DNA of 64,000 nt from Rahnella inusitata (GCF_003263515.1 NZ_JYDE01000017.1:310001-374000), one strand, 5' to 3'. Shown: positions 1-8,439, numbered from the stretch's first letter. The notes: a model not told the origin generated them from the sequence alone. A program made the numbers and translations.

Positions 1-345
1 GTGGAAGTTCGGTGAACCGGCACCGCCCGCTTCGACGTACTGGTTGTCCCAACCGTTCTGGAAGAAAATCACTTTGATGCCGGCGGCACGCGCGGCGGCA
101 ATCGCCACTTTGATGTTGGCAATCACCGGCGCAGTGGCGGAAACGTCAAAACCCGCCAGATCCAGATAGCCGCCCTGCGAGGCGTAGGCATTCTGCATAT
201 CCACGACGATGAGCGCCGTTTGCTGCGGCGTGAAGGCGATGGCTTCCGGACGGGCGGTGAGAATGGTTTCATCGCCGCTATTTTTCGGCTCGCGGCGGAC
301 AACACTCTGATTTTCCACCGCTTTAGGTTTCTCAAAAACAGTCAT
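1..345 (-). CDS. rutB: ureidoacrylate amidohydrolase RutB, 5' part only
   Basis: This is the first 115 codons of RutB; the rest runs off the left edge. RutB is an isochorismatase-fold hydrolase that splits (peroxy)ureidoacrylate in the Rut uracil-degradation pathway. The segment [12 protein letters not shown] carries the conserved catalytic aspartate, and [10 protein letters not shown] and the QNGWD..YVEAGG..SPNFH stretch match E. coli RutB nearly word for word. The ATG at 345-343 overlaps the rutA stop by one base (TAATG), so the two are translationally coupled. The protein has about 25 more N-terminal residues than E. coli RutB as I remember it, with no internal Met to restart from. The other catalytic residues lie outside the window. 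Confidence 0.95.
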   Translation of the reverse strand, partial: MTVFEKPKAVENQSVVRREPKNSGDETILTARPEAIAFTPQQTALIVVDMQNAYASQGGYLDLAGFDVSATAPVIANIKVAIAAARAAGIKVIFFQNGWDNQYVEAGGAGSPNFH

Positions 346-1436
346 TACGCTACCTCTTTCTGTTCTGCCGCGATGTGCTGACGGGTTTTCATTAATGGCT
401 GAATGTAGCGGCCAAAGTTTTCAATGCCTTCGACGAAATCATCGAAGGTCAGCAGAATGCCTTCTGCGCCCGGCACGGTGTCGATTTCATCGAGCATTTT
501 GGCGACGCTGGCGTAAGAACCCACCAGCGTACCCATGTTGATATTGACCGCAGAGGTCGGGTCAGCCATCTGGCGGACGTTGGTGTCAGCACCGGATTTG
601 GTGTCTTTGCTGCTCTGATCGGTGAGCCATGCCAGCGCACCGGCATCGGCGCCGGATTTATACAGCTCCCATTTGGCGCGTGCGGCGGCGTCGGTTTCAT
701 CGGCGATAATCATAAACAGCACGTAAGACGAGACGTCCCGGCCTTCGGCTTCGGCGGCGGTTTTCATACGTGCGGCGGTCGGCGCGAAAGCGGTCGGCGT
801 GTTGACGCCTTTGCCGAAGCAGAAGTTGAAGTCAGCGTGTTTAGCAGAGAACGCCATGCCGGCGTCGCTTTGTCCGGCGCAGATGACTTTCATTTCTGCC
901 TGAGGACGCGGGCTGACGCGGCAGTCGTCCATCTTGAAGAACTCGCCGTCGAGCGTGCAGTGGCCGGTGCCCCACAGGTCGCGCAGGACGCTGACGTATT
1001 CGGTCAGGTAATCATAGCGGCGGCTGAAATAGTCATCGCCCGGCCACATGCCCATCTGCTCGTATTCGGGTTTCTGCCAGCCGGTAACCACGTTGACGCC
1101 GAAACGGCCATTGGAGATGGAGTCAATAGTCGCCGCCATGCGCGCCACGATGGCCGGAGGCATCACCAGCGTCGCGGCGGTGGCGTAGAGCTGGATGCGG
1201 GACGTTACGGCGGCCAGACCGGCCATCAGCGTGAACGACTCCATATTGTGTTCCCAGAACTCGGTTTTGCCGCCAAAGCCGCGCAGTTTGATCATCGACA
1301 GCGCGAAATCGAAATGGTAGTGCTCGGCTTTTTGCACGATGGTTTTGTTCAGTTCGAAAGTCGGTTTGTACTGCGGCGCGGTTTCAGAAATCAACCAGCC
1401 GTTGTTACCGATAGGAATAAAGACGCCGATTTTCAT
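345..1436 (-). CDS. rutA: pyrimidine oxygenase RutA
   Basis: RutA is the flavin-dependent monooxygenase that opens the uracil ring (with RutF supplying reduced FMN), the first step of the Rut pathway. The 363-residue product is the usual length and is a luciferase-like (bacterial luciferase/alkanesulfonate monooxygenase) barrel. It opens [17 protein letters not shown] and contains the family stretch [15 protein letters not shown] near residue 108-125 and YDYLTEY near 142. The ATG at 1436 has AGGTGAG just upstream. It is the first gene of the minus-strand rut operon, followed without a gap by rutB, and is divergent from rutR. A sigma-54 promoter and a RutR operator lie in the 418-bp gap upstream, so nitrogen limitation and uracil sensing probably both control it. 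Confidence 0.97.
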   Translation of the reverse strand: MKIGVFIPIGNNGWLISETAPQYKPTFELNKTIVQKAEHYHFDFALSMIKLRGFGGKTEFWEHNMESFTLMAGLAAVTSRIQLYATAATLVMPPAIVARMAATIDSISNGRFGVNVVTGWQKPEYEQMGMWPGDDYFSRRYDYLTEYVSVLRDLWGTGHCTLDGEFFKMDDCRVSPRPQAEMKVICAGQSDAGMAFSAKHADFNFCFGKGVNTPTAFAPTAARMKTAAEAEGRDVSSYVLFMIIADETDAAARAKWELYKSGADAGALAWLTDQSSKDTKSGADTNVRQMADPTSAVNINMGTLVGSYASVAKMLDEIDTVPGAEGILLTFDDFVEGIENFGRYIQPLMKTRQHIAAEQKEVA

Positions 1437-1566
1437 AGCTCACCTCATGACAGATTTTTGAAAATAAGAGATCAAAACAAGGGCTTGCGAAATTCTTTGC
1501 GCGGCTTGAGTGCGTCCTGCGGGTTCCGAATTGCACCGGGCTGAAATTTCCTGACGTGAGGACTAT

Positions 1567-1582
1567 TGCAAAGGGGATGCCA
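1567..1582 (-). promoter_or_regulatory. sigma-54 promoter of the rut operon
   Basis: Read on the minus strand the site is TGGCATCCCCTTTGCA, which fits the sigma-54 consensus TGGCAC-N5-TTGCA with the exact GG-to-GC spacing and one changed base. It lies about 130 bp before the rutA start. The rut operon of E. coli is known to be NtrC-dependent, so both site and context agree. Confidence 0.8.
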
Positions 1583-1640
1583 CTTTTATAATCACCAGGA
1601 TATTCAGTGGGTTGAAAAATGATTTCGATTTCAGGTGGAG

Positions 1641-1670
1641 CAAATGGTCTGTTTCAGACCATTTGGTCAA
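1641..1670. promoter_or_regulatory. RutR operator, apparently doubled
   Basis: GACCATTTGGTC at 1657-1668 followed by AA matches the RutR palindrome TTGACCAnnTGGTCAA in its core. It overlaps a second inverted repeat: CAAATGGTCTG at 1641-1651 and CAGACCATTTG at 1655-1665 are exact reverse complements three bases apart. RutR could therefore bind one core site plus a flanking half site. Position between rutA and rutR suits control of both genes; binding itself is inferred. Confidence 0.7.
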
Positions 1671-1698
1671 AACAAACTGCACGTTAATCAGGCAGGAT

Positions 1699-1715
1699 TG
1701 AACAGAAATGGTGCA
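1699..1715 (-). promoter_or_regulatory. candidate NtrC enhancer site
   Basis: TGAACAGAAATGGTGCA resembles the NtrC consensus TGCACC-N4-TGGTGCA: the right half is exact and the left half keeps four of six bases. It lies about 120 bp upstream of the sigma-54 promoter, a normal enhancer distance. Confidence 0.5.
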
Positions 1716-1854
1716 AATTTGTTAAATTTATAATCCTTTGTGGTTATGTAGTGTTGGATAACATGTTGCTTTCATCATGCAGATGCATAGCGATAGTCGC
1801 TTCTATCCCCATTTGTTATGATTTCCGCCTTGCCGTTTGTCTCAGGGAGACATT

Positions 1855-2544
1855 GTGAAGCCAATGGTTGAACATCCGCAGCCTGCCGACGGGGGAAGTC
1901 ACACCCGCAAAGCCGCAGCGAAAGCCCCGACGCGACGCTCGCGCGCCGTGGCCGCCAAGCGTGGCAATATCATGGCGGCGGCGCTGGAATTTTTTTCGCT
2001 GTACGGTATTCATGGCACCAGCCTGGATCAGGTCGCCGAGCGCGCCGACGTCTCGAAAACCAATTTGCTGTACTACTTTCCGTCGAAGGAAGATTTGTAC
2101 ATCGCGGTGCTGAAAGGCCTGCTCGATATCTGGCTGGCGCCGCTGAAAGCGTTGCAGTCGGATCAACATCCGCTGGAAGCAATCCGCGAATACATTCGCC
2201 TTAAGCTGTGTGTTTCGCGCGACCATCCGCAAGCTTCGCGTCTGTTCTGTCTGGAGATGGTGCAGGGCGCGCCGCTGCTCAGGCAGGAACTCGGCGGCAG
2301 CCTGAAAACACTGGTGGAAGATAAATCCGACGTGATCCGCGGCTGGATAAAAGACCAATTAATCGCGCCGGTTGACCCGATGCAGCTGATTTTTATGCTG
2401 TGGGCAACGACGCAGCATTACGCGGATTTTGGTGTACAGGTCGAAGCCATCACGGGCAAAACGCTCAACGACCCTGAGTTCTTCGAGCAGACCGTGAGTA
2501 ACGTACAGCGCATTATTACCGAAGGCATACAGCTTCGGGCTTAA
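1855..2544 (+). CDS. rutR: TetR-family regulator RutR
   Basis: RutR is the uracil/thymine-responsive TetR-type regulator of the rut operon and of other pyrimidine and pH-related genes in E. coli. The N-terminal helix-turn-helix is clear: AALEFFSLYGIHGTSLDQVAE followed by VSKTNLLYYFPSKEDLY (about residues 40-85). The C-terminal half is the ligand-binding helical domain. I choose the GTG at 1855 because GGGAG ends five bases before it; TTG 1837 and ATG 1864 are alternatives. The first 30 or so residues are basic and rich in Ala/Arg and longer than in E. coli. It diverges from rutA and is followed 10 bp later by the DUF457 gene, so the two may share a transcript. Confidence 0.93.
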   Translation: MKPMVEHPQPADGGSHTRKAAAKAPTRRSRAVAAKRGNIMAAALEFFSLYGIHGTSLDQVAERADVSKTNLLYYFPSKEDLYIAVLKGLLDIWLAPLKALQSDQHPLEAIREYIRLKLCVSRDHPQASRLFCLEMVQGAPLLRQELGGSLKTLVEDKSDVIRGWIKDQLIAPVDPMQLIFMLWATTQHYADFGVQVEAITGKTLNDPEFFEQTVSNVQRIITEGIQLRA

Positions 2545-2554
2545 AGAGGTCAGG

Positions 2555-3544
2555 ATGGATTCGGTATCACAATTAGTCTTGGGCGCTGCGGTAGGTATCG
2601 CGGTGATGGGTAAACGCGTGCCGGTGTGGAAAGCCGCGCTGGCGGGGGCGGTGTGCGGAACCTTGCCGGATCTCGACGTGTTTTATGACCACGGTGATCC
2701 TATCAGCAATATGACGCTGCACCGCACCGAGAGCCACGCGCTGTTTTATCTGACGCTGCTGTCACCGCTGTTAGCCTGGCTGATGGCCAGACTGTTCAGC
2801 GCCGGGCAGCATTTCCGGCACTGGTGGGGCTCGGTCTGGCTTGCGCTGATCACCCATCCGTTGCTGGATCTGATGACCGTCTACGGTACGCAGCTTGGCC
2901 TGCCGTTCACTAATACGCCCTTTGCGGTCGGCAGCATTTTCATCATCGATCCGCTCTACACCTTGCCGCTGATTATCGGCGTCGGGCTGGCGCTGTATCG
3001 TGAACGTCAGCGCGGTATCGTCTGGAACAACGTGCTTTTGGGCGTCAGCTGCCTGTATCTGGCCTGCACCGTGGTGGAACAGCATCAGGTGACGGCGCAC
3101 GTCGGCGACGAACTTCAACGCCAGAATATCGAAAGTACGCAGGTTCTGGTGACACCCACGCCGCTCAATACATTGGTCTGGCGTGTAGTGGTGATGACCA
3201 AAGACAGTTACGGAGAAGGATTCACCTCGTTGCTGCACCCTGATTCGCCGATCCGCTTCCGCTTTTATCCGCGTGGAGAAGCGTTATATGAAGCACACAA
3301 AGATAACGCCTTTTTGGCCCGCGTCGCCTGGTTCAGCCACGGCTTCTTCAGCGTAAAACAGCAGGGTAGCCATATTCTGGTCAGCGATTTACGCATGGGG
3401 CAGGAGCCAGACTATAGCTTTGTGTTCGATCTCGGCGACATGAAACCCGGCGCACCACCGGAGTTGCCGGTGAAAGTCGCCTCGGCGAGGCCATCGGCGA
3501 CCAAAATGCTCGAACAGTTCAGGCAGGCGTTAGAGGTGGAGTGA
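2555..3544 (+). CDS. membrane-bound predicted metal-dependent hydrolase (DUF457/YdjM-like)
   Basis: The 329-residue product begins with the family pattern: a glycine-rich first helix (LVLGAAVGIAVMG), then CGTLPDLDVF and a HRTESHALF motif around residues 40-70, whose Asp and His residues are thought to bind metal. Four or five hydrophobic helices follow (about residues 65-190), then a soluble C-terminal domain of about 140 residues. E. coli YdjM belongs to this family but is shorter; biochemical function is not established. RBS GAGGTCAGG precedes the ATG. It follows rutR by 10 bp and ends at a strong bidirectional terminator shared with cycA. Confidence 0.8.
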   Translation: MDSVSQLVLGAAVGIAVMGKRVPVWKAALAGAVCGTLPDLDVFYDHGDPISNMTLHRTESHALFYLTLLSPLLAWLMARLFSAGQHFRHWWGSVWLALITHPLLDLMTVYGTQLGLPFTNTPFAVGSIFIIDPLYTLPLIIGVGLALYRERQRGIVWNNVLLGVSCLYLACTVVEQHQVTAHVGDELQRQNIESTQVLVTPTPLNTLVWRVVVMTKDSYGEGFTSLLHPDSPIRFRFYPRGEALYEAHKDNAFLARVAWFSHGFFSVKQQGSHILVSDLRMGQEPDYSFVFDLGDMKPGAPPELPVKVASARPSATKMLEQFRQALEVE

Positions 3545-3551
3545 GATAAAG

Positions 3552-3580
3552 AAAAGGAGCCAAATTTGGCTCCTTTTTTT
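3552..3580. terminator. bidirectional rho-independent terminator
   Basis: AAGGAGCCAAATTTGGCTCCTT is a perfect stem followed by seven T on the plus strand and by a run of A-rich bases that gives U on the other. It ends both the DUF457 gene and cycA. Confidence 0.9.
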
Positions 3581-3605
3581 CATCTGTAATGTGCGGATTT
3601 CAGAC

Positions 3606-5006
3606 TCAGGCAGTACGGTGACGGCAACGCAGCCAGTAGCCAATCCCCAGAATAACGAACCACAGCGGCGTGACGATAAGTGCCTGACGGGTATCATCCT
3701 GCAAGGTCAGCAGCACCAGTACACCGGCAAAGAAGGCCATACAAACCCAGCACATCAGCTTACCCAGCGGCATTTTATAGATAGATGCTTCGTGCAGCTG
3801 TGGGCGTTTACGGCGGTATACCAGATACGAGCAGAGGATGATTGTCCAGACGAACATAAACAAGATGGCTGACACGGTGGTGACCAGCGTAAAGACGGTC
3901 ATCACGTTCGGGATAAGGTATATCAGCACCACGCCACCGAGCAGGCAGATGCAGGAGAAGGTCAGGCCGTTTGACGGCACCGCGCGTGAAGAGAGTTTGC
4001 CGAACGCTTTCGGTGCATTACCTTCCTGCGCCAGGCCGAACAACATGCGGCTGGTGGAGAAAACACCGCTGTTGGCAGAAGACGCTGCCGATGTCAGCAC
4101 CACAAAGTTAATGATACTCGCCGCTGCCGGCAGACCGGCGAGAACAAATAGCTCAACAAACGGGCTTTTATCCGCGACGACGTGGCTCCACGGCGTGACC
4201 GACATGATCATGATTAGCGAGAAAACGTAAAACATGATGATGCGCAGCGGGATGGCGTTGATGGCGCGCGGCAAGGATTTCTGCGGATCTTTGGTCTCAG
4301 CCGCGGTGGTCCCGACCAGTTCGATACCGACGAATGCAAACACTGCTATCTGGAAACCGGCAAAAAAGCCGCTGACGCCTTTCGGGAAGAATCCGCCGTC
4401 ATTCCACAGATTGCTGAAAGAGGCGACGGTACCGGTTGGCGTCTGGAAGTGGGTCAGAACCATCACCAGCCCGGCAATGATTAGCCCGACGATGGCGACG
4501 ATTTTGATCATCGCGAACCAGAATTCCATCTCACCAAACATTTTTACCGTGGCGAGATTCAGGCTAAGTAACAGTAAAACGCACAGCAAAGAGGCGATCC
4601 ACTGCGAGAGTCCGGGGAACCAGAACTGGGCGTAAGCGGTGATGGCCACAACGTCGGCAATTCCGGTGACGACCCAGCAGAACCAGTAGGTCCAGCCGGT
4701 GAAATATCCCGCCCACGGGCCGAGCAGGTCGGCGGCGAAATCGCTGAAGGATTTGTATTCGAGATTGGACAGCAGGAGTTCGCCCATCGCGCGCATCACG
4801 AAAAACAGCATAAAGCCGATGATCATGTACACGAAGATGATAGAAGGACCGGCCAGGCTGATGGTTTTGCCGGATCCCATGAACAGACCCGTGCCGATAG
4901 CACCACCAATCGCAATCAGCTGGATGTGCCGGTTGGAGAGATTGCGCCGCAGACCTTCAGCGTTCTCTTCCTCCGGCTGCGTGAGGATTTTTGACTCGTC
5001 TTGCAT
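3606..5006 (-). CDS. cycA: D-serine/D-alanine/glycine permease CycA
   Basis: CycA is the inner-membrane proton symporter for glycine, D-alanine, D-serine and D-cycloserine. The 466-residue product matches E. coli CycA almost throughout: NRHIQLIAIGGAIGTGLFMG in TM1, the conserved GELLLSNLEYKSFSDFA loop, VFAFVGIELVGTTAAETKDP and SSANSGVFSTSRMLFGLA. Twelve hydrophobic segments of the APC superfamily are present. The start ATG at 5006 has AGGAA about ten bases upstream. Its upstream gap to the tRNA-Lys gene is 371 bp and holds a perfect CRP half-palindrome pair. In E. coli cycA mRNA is a GcvB target; I could not identify the pairing site here with confidence. Confidence 0.97.
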   Translation of the reverse strand: MQDESKILTQPEEENAEGLRRNLSNRHIQLIAIGGAIGTGLFMGSGKTISLAGPSIIFVYMIIGFMLFFVMRAMGELLLSNLEYKSFSDFAADLLGPWAGYFTGWTYWFCWVVTGIADVVAITAYAQFWFPGLSQWIASLLCVLLLLSLNLATVKMFGEMEFWFAMIKIVAIVGLIIAGLVMVLTHFQTPTGTVASFSNLWNDGGFFPKGVSGFFAGFQIAVFAFVGIELVGTTAAETKDPQKSLPRAINAIPLRIIMFYVFSLIMIMSVTPWSHVVADKSPFVELFVLAGLPAAASIINFVVLTSAASSANSGVFSTSRMLFGLAQEGNAPKAFGKLSSRAVPSNGLTFSCICLLGGVVLIYLIPNVMTVFTLVTTVSAILFMFVWTIILCSYLVYRRKRPQLHEASIYKMPLGKLMCWVCMAFFAGVLVLLTLQDDTRQALIVTPLWFVILGIGYWLRCRHRTA

Positions 5007-5280
5007 GTTGTATTAATTCCTGTTTTTTTGCTTTTGCGTATGAACTCCGCCATATCGCATTCATTTCAACAAATTAAGATTTGAAACGCGGTTATTTTGA
5101 CCGGCACGGTGAACGACAGCGACGATCTGTTGATGTAATAGTAATGTTAATTGCGTATTTATTATAACTGGCATGAAAAATGCCAACCGGAAAAATGTAT
5201 CGTAATTTTTACATCGGGGATAACTGCGTGTTAATTAATCAGGTGAGCGTGAGTAGACAGAGAATAATACCGCGTTTGCT

Positions 5281-5296
5281 TGTGATGAGCTTCACA
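5281..5296. promoter_or_regulatory. CRP box, perfect core match
   Basis: TGTGATGAGCTTCACA equals TGTGA-N6-TCACA exactly. It lies about 275 bp upstream of cycA (minus) and about 85 bp upstream of the likely tRNA-Lys start (plus). The rest of the 5007-5338 gap holds a small hairpin GGCATgaaaaATGCC (5170-5184) beside a TATAAT on the minus strand (5166-5161) that could be the cycA -10. Confidence 0.6.
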
Positions 5297-5338
5297 ATTC
5301 TCGATTTGAATAACGGTAAAAAAAGTAGGGATAAGCGT

Positions 5339-5367
5339 TTGACATCACCGGCCGACAGGCGAATAAT
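5339..5367 (+). promoter_or_regulatory. sigma-70 promoter of the tRNA-Lys gene
   Basis: TTGACA at 5339-5344, a 17-bp spacer and AATAAT at 5362-5367 sit just ahead of the tRNA, with transcription predicted to start within a few bases of its 5' end. Confidence 0.8.
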
Positions 5368-5377
5368 CCGTCCCGTT

Positions 5378-5453
5378 GGGTCGTTAGCTCAGTTGGTAGA
5401 GCCGTTGACTCTTAATCAATTGGTCGCTGGTTCGAACCCAGCACGACCCACCA
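5378..5453 (+). tRNA. tRNA-Lys with anticodon CTT
   Basis: A complete 76-nt cloverleaf: acceptor GGGTCGT pairs with ACGACCC, D arm GCTCAGTTGGTAGAGC, anticodon stem GTTGA/TCAAT with loop CTCTTAA, T stem GCTGG/CCAGC, and an encoded CCA. The anticodon is CTT (5411-5413), reading AAG only. E. coli lysine tRNAs are all TTT. Base 26 is C where E. coli tRNA-Lys has A. The molecule otherwise looks functional and has its own strong promoter. Confidence 0.93.
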
Positions 5454-5725
5454 ACATTCAATAAATCAAGGTGATAATCTCTACCTTGCCTGATGTCGTT
5501 CTGCCTCTTCCGGTTTTTCCTTGATAATGAATATTTGATTTCAACCTCAGTCGAAATTAATGACCATGTTCTGACGAAAATAACGTCGGGGAACCTGCAT
5601 ATATCTGAGCCACTAAGTAAGATTATTTTTAGGTATCGCAATTATTTGCAGAAGGGAAATAGATGAAGGCGGAGCGTCTGGCCTCACAGAATGAGGCCGG
5701 AACAGGGTTAAGCGAGTGCGAAGAA

Positions 5726-5974
5726 TTAATACATAATGGTGGTATTCGGTTTATTGCCGTTTTTTAGTTGTTTTTGTACCTGCATGCACAGGCTGAAAAT
5801 GAGCAGATGGACATGAGTGATAAAGGCGCGTTCTTCAGTGAACTGGCTGCTGCGTAAAACCACCATTTCTGAGCGATTCTGTTTGGCAACCAGCAGCTCA
5901 ATGCCTTTCTCGCGAAACTCGTCTTCATAGGTCTTTACGATCCCTGCGGGGGCGATAAGTGTGTAGCTGTACAT
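5726..5974 (-). CDS. small hypothetical protein, 82 residues
   Basis: I do not recognise this protein. An AGGAAG ribosome-binding site lies seven bases before the ATG at 5974, which supports real translation. The first 55 residues are mixed and soluble (a predicted alpha/beta fold with YTLIAPAGIVKTYEDEF and IELLVAKQNRSEMVVL), the next 25 are hydrophobic with Met and Cys, ending in a basic tail. It stands alone between the tRNA-Lys and a divergent lipoprotein gene. A stem GGCCTCAcagaaTGAGGCC (5680-5698) lies downstream but lacks a U run. Confidence 0.65.
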   Translation of the reverse strand: MYSYTLIAPAGIVKTYEDEFREKGIELLVAKQNRSEMVVLRSSQFTEERAFITHVHLLIFSLCMQVQKQLKNGNKPNTTIMY

Positions 5975-6201
5975 AGATGCTTCCTGAATCTGGTTGAACG
6001 TCTCATCGGATAAATCCTAATAAGAGTATCAAATACCAGCGGACGGCGATTAGCAATTCGGGTGGCTGATTTTCATACTAACGTCACAGATTTGTCCCGC
6101 TTTTGTCGTCTCCCTTTCGGCCACACGTAACTCTCACCGGTTTTTTGTTGCCCGCGCCGCGCACGCTGCTATCATTCGTGCATAAACTCAGGGAGATAAC
6201 G

Positions 6202-6615
6202 ATGAAAAAAACACTGGTGGCCTTGGCTGCTCTGCTTTTAGCCGGGTGCGCAAGCAATCCTTATGAACCGACCCTTCAGGTCAAATCCTCTTTCGCTAAC
6301 GCCAGCACTACGGCGCCGGAAGGGCAGACACACATCAGGTTGCATCGTATCGATCAGTGGTCCACGGTGCCGTTTGAGAAAACCTGTCCGCTGATTGTGA
6401 TTCTGGACGGCCAGACCGTGGCTTCCCTGCATTTTAATCAGTACGTAGATTTAAATGTGCCTAATGGCTTGCGCAAAATTGATGTCCGTATTGCCTGTGC
6501 GCTGACCAAAACCACCGGTTCTATCACCGTAGATGCGAAAGGGCAGAGTATCAGTCTCGAAACCGACCGCAACATTTTTGGCACATATCATATCCGCCCC
6601 AAAGCTGGCGAATAA
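6202..6615 (+). CDS. small outer-membrane-type lipoprotein
   Basis: The product of 137 residues starts MKKTLVALAALLLAGCAS, a textbook lipoprotein signal with lipobox LAGC and cysteine 18. Residue +2 after the cysteine is Ala, which favours outer-membrane sorting. The rest is a beta-rich domain of about 115 residues with two further cysteines (TCPLIV and IACALT) that could form a disulfide in the periplasm. AGGGAGATAAC is a good ribosome-binding site and fixes the start at 6202 rather than an upstream in-frame ATG. It stands alone before a terminator. I cannot name the family. Confidence 0.8.
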   Translation: MKKTLVALAALLLAGCASNPYEPTLQVKSSFANASTTAPEGQTHIRLHRIDQWSTVPFEKTCPLIVILDGQTVASLHFNQYVDLNVPNGLRKIDVRIACALTKTTGSITVDAKGQSISLETDRNIFGTYHIRPKAGE

Positions 6616-6622
6616 CCGGCAT

Positions 6623-6649
6623 AAAAAAATCCGCTTCGGCGGATTTTTT
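6623..6649. terminator. rho-independent terminator (works both ways)
   Basis: AATCCGC-TTCG-GCGGATT stem flanked by A7 and T6 runs. It serves the lipoprotein gene and the convergent EAL gene. Confidence 0.9.
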
Positions 6650-6672
6650 GTTTTTGCTTCTCACGTAGGCAC

Positions 6673-8439
6673 TTAAATATACGGCTTTGACCATTCCAGA
6701 ATCTGATCGTGTTGCAGCGGACGCGAAAAGTAGAAGCCCTGAACAGAATCACATTGCAACTCTTCCAGACACCGCAGCGTGTCATTATCCTCAACGCCTT
6801 CCGCGACGACGTGATAGCTGAGCGCATGCGCCATATCAATCATCGATTTCACAATCACTTTGCTCTTATTGTCACTGCTGATGCCCTGAATCAGCGACTG
6901 ATCCAGCTTGAGGATATCGGCGGGGATCTTTTGCAGGTAATTCAGATTGCTGTAACCGGAGCCGAAATCATCCAGCGCGATGCTGATCCCCATATGGCGC
7001 AGGGCATCCAGAGATGCCACCGCGTGAGGATTATTCATCAGCGTCTGAGTTTCCAGGCATTCAATCTCCAGCATCGACGGTGATACCTGATGCAGGATAA
7101 GTGCGGTATGAATACGCTGTACCAGATCCTGTTCAACCAGATTGTTGGCGGTCAGATTGATAGACACCTGAATCTGTGCGCCGCGTTTTTGCCATTCGGC
7201 AATCTGCATCACCGCCTGCGTGATAACCCAGTTGGTCAGCGGCGTTATCAGCGGCGTTTTTTCCGCCAGAGGAATAAATTCAGACGGTGAAATGATGCCG
7301 AGCGTCGGATGGTGCCAGCGGATCAGCGCTTCAACGCCGTGAAATTTTTTATCGGCCAGACGAATTTTTGGCTGATAAAGAAGATGAAAATCATCACAGG
7401 ACGCCACCGTAGCCATTAAATCATTAAGCAGATTGAAGGCGCGCAGCTGGATAACATCGGACTCCTGCTGATACGGCATCACCAGCCGGTTGTGGCTGAT
7501 GGCTTCGTGCAGGGATGACATGCCCTGGCGCATAATGGTTTCAGCGCATTCCGACGTTGAAGAAAAGACGGTGTAACCGGCGTGCAGACGAACGTTAATT
7601 GGGATATCACTGGTAATGCTTTGCGAAATTTTAGTGGCGGCGATTTCTAACTGATTAAAAATCGCTTCCTGCTCGTCGAGCGGCCTGATAATGGCGAAAC
7701 GCCCGAGCATCAGGCTATAGACTTTGTCATTACCCTTAAGCTCCGTGCGTAAAAATGATCCCACGTCTTTCAGAATATTTTCGACTTTGGGAATGCCGAT
7801 CGCGCGGCCAATATCGTAGGCATAAAGTGTATCGAGCGTGTCGATCAGAATCAGCAAACAGGGCGTGTGGTCTGGGGCTTTAATAAGCGTGGCGATGTCT
7901 TCCATCAGGCGCTGGCGGTTCGGCAGGCGCGTGACGATATCGACAAATCCGACTGAGCTGCGTGACTCAATGATGTCGATGACGATAGCGGCGAGATCTG
8001 ACAGCATCTCGATTTCCTGCACGGAAAAGTCACGTGGCTGATGATCGATCAGACACAAACTGCCGACAGCAAAGCCTTCACGTGTAATCAGCGGCGCACC
8101 GGCATAAAAACGCATCCCTTCATCGGCGGTCACCAGCGGATTTTTGCAAAAACGTGGATCCTGTTCGGCATCGGGGACGAGCATCACTGAGGAGGAACGA
8201 ATCGTATGGTCGCAAAAGGCGATGTCGCGCGCCGTCTGGCTTATCGCCATATTCGTCTTCGATTTAAACCACTGGCGATGTTCATCCACCAGAGTAATTA
8301 AACACACCGGGATATCAAAAATCTGCTGGGTAAGGCGGGTAATCAAATCAAGCACTTCGTCCGGATTGCTGTCAGCAATTTTTAATTTTTGCAGCGCCGA
8401 AAGCCGTTTTTTTTCGTTTAGATTCAGAACCCTTTTCAT
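6673..8439 (-). CDS. GAF / degenerate GGDEF / EAL cyclic-di-GMP phosphodiesterase
   Basis: A 588-residue cytoplasmic signalling protein. Residues about 20-165 form a GAF domain (ending GAPLITREGFAVGSLCLID). Residues about 170-330 align with a GGDEF domain but the signature is lost: the site reads MLGRFAI where GGDEF is expected, so no cyclase activity is likely. The EAL domain (about 345-585) keeps LYQPKI, EALIRW, SINLT, an ET pair in LEIECLET, DDFGSGYSNL, KLDQSLI and VVAEGVE, so it should hydrolyse c-di-GMP to pGpG. No membrane segment is seen, so the GAF domain probably senses an intracellular signal. It is monocistronic, with GAGG upstream of the ATG at 8439. Confidence 0.9.
   Translation of the reverse strand: MKRVLNLNEKKRLSALQKLKIADSNPDEVLDLITRLTQQIFDIPVCLITLVDEHRQWFKSKTNMAISQTARDIAFCDHTIRSSSVMLVPDAEQDPRFCKNPLVTADEGMRFYAGAPLITREGFAVGSLCLIDHQPRDFSVQEIEMLSDLAAIVIDIIESRSSVGFVDIVTRLPNRQRLMEDIATLIKAPDHTPCLLILIDTLDTLYAYDIGRAIGIPKVENILKDVGSFLRTELKGNDKVYSLMLGRFAIIRPLDEQEAIFNQLEIAATKISQSITSDIPINVRLHAGYTVFSSTSECAETIMRQGMSSLHEAISHNRLVMPYQQESDVIQLRAFNLLNDLMATVASCDDFHLLYQPKIRLADKKFHGVEALIRWHHPTLGIISPSEFIPLAEKTPLITPLTNWVITQAVMQIAEWQKRGAQIQVSINLTANNLVEQDLVQRIHTALILHQVSPSMLEIECLETQTLMNNPHAVASLDALRHMGISIALDDFGSGYSNLNYLQKIPADILKLDQSLIQGISSDNKSKVIVKSMIDMAHALSYHVVAEGVEDNDTLRCLEELQCDSVQGFYFSRPLQHDQILEWSKPYI

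Noticed and set aside
837-1544. 235-codon plus-strand frame opposite rutA
   Set aside because: Antisense to a strongly conserved enzyme; no ribosome-binding site and low-complexity translation.
5384-5641. 85-codon minus-strand frame overlapping the tRNA-Lys
   Set aside because: It runs through the tRNA gene and has no likeness to any known protein.
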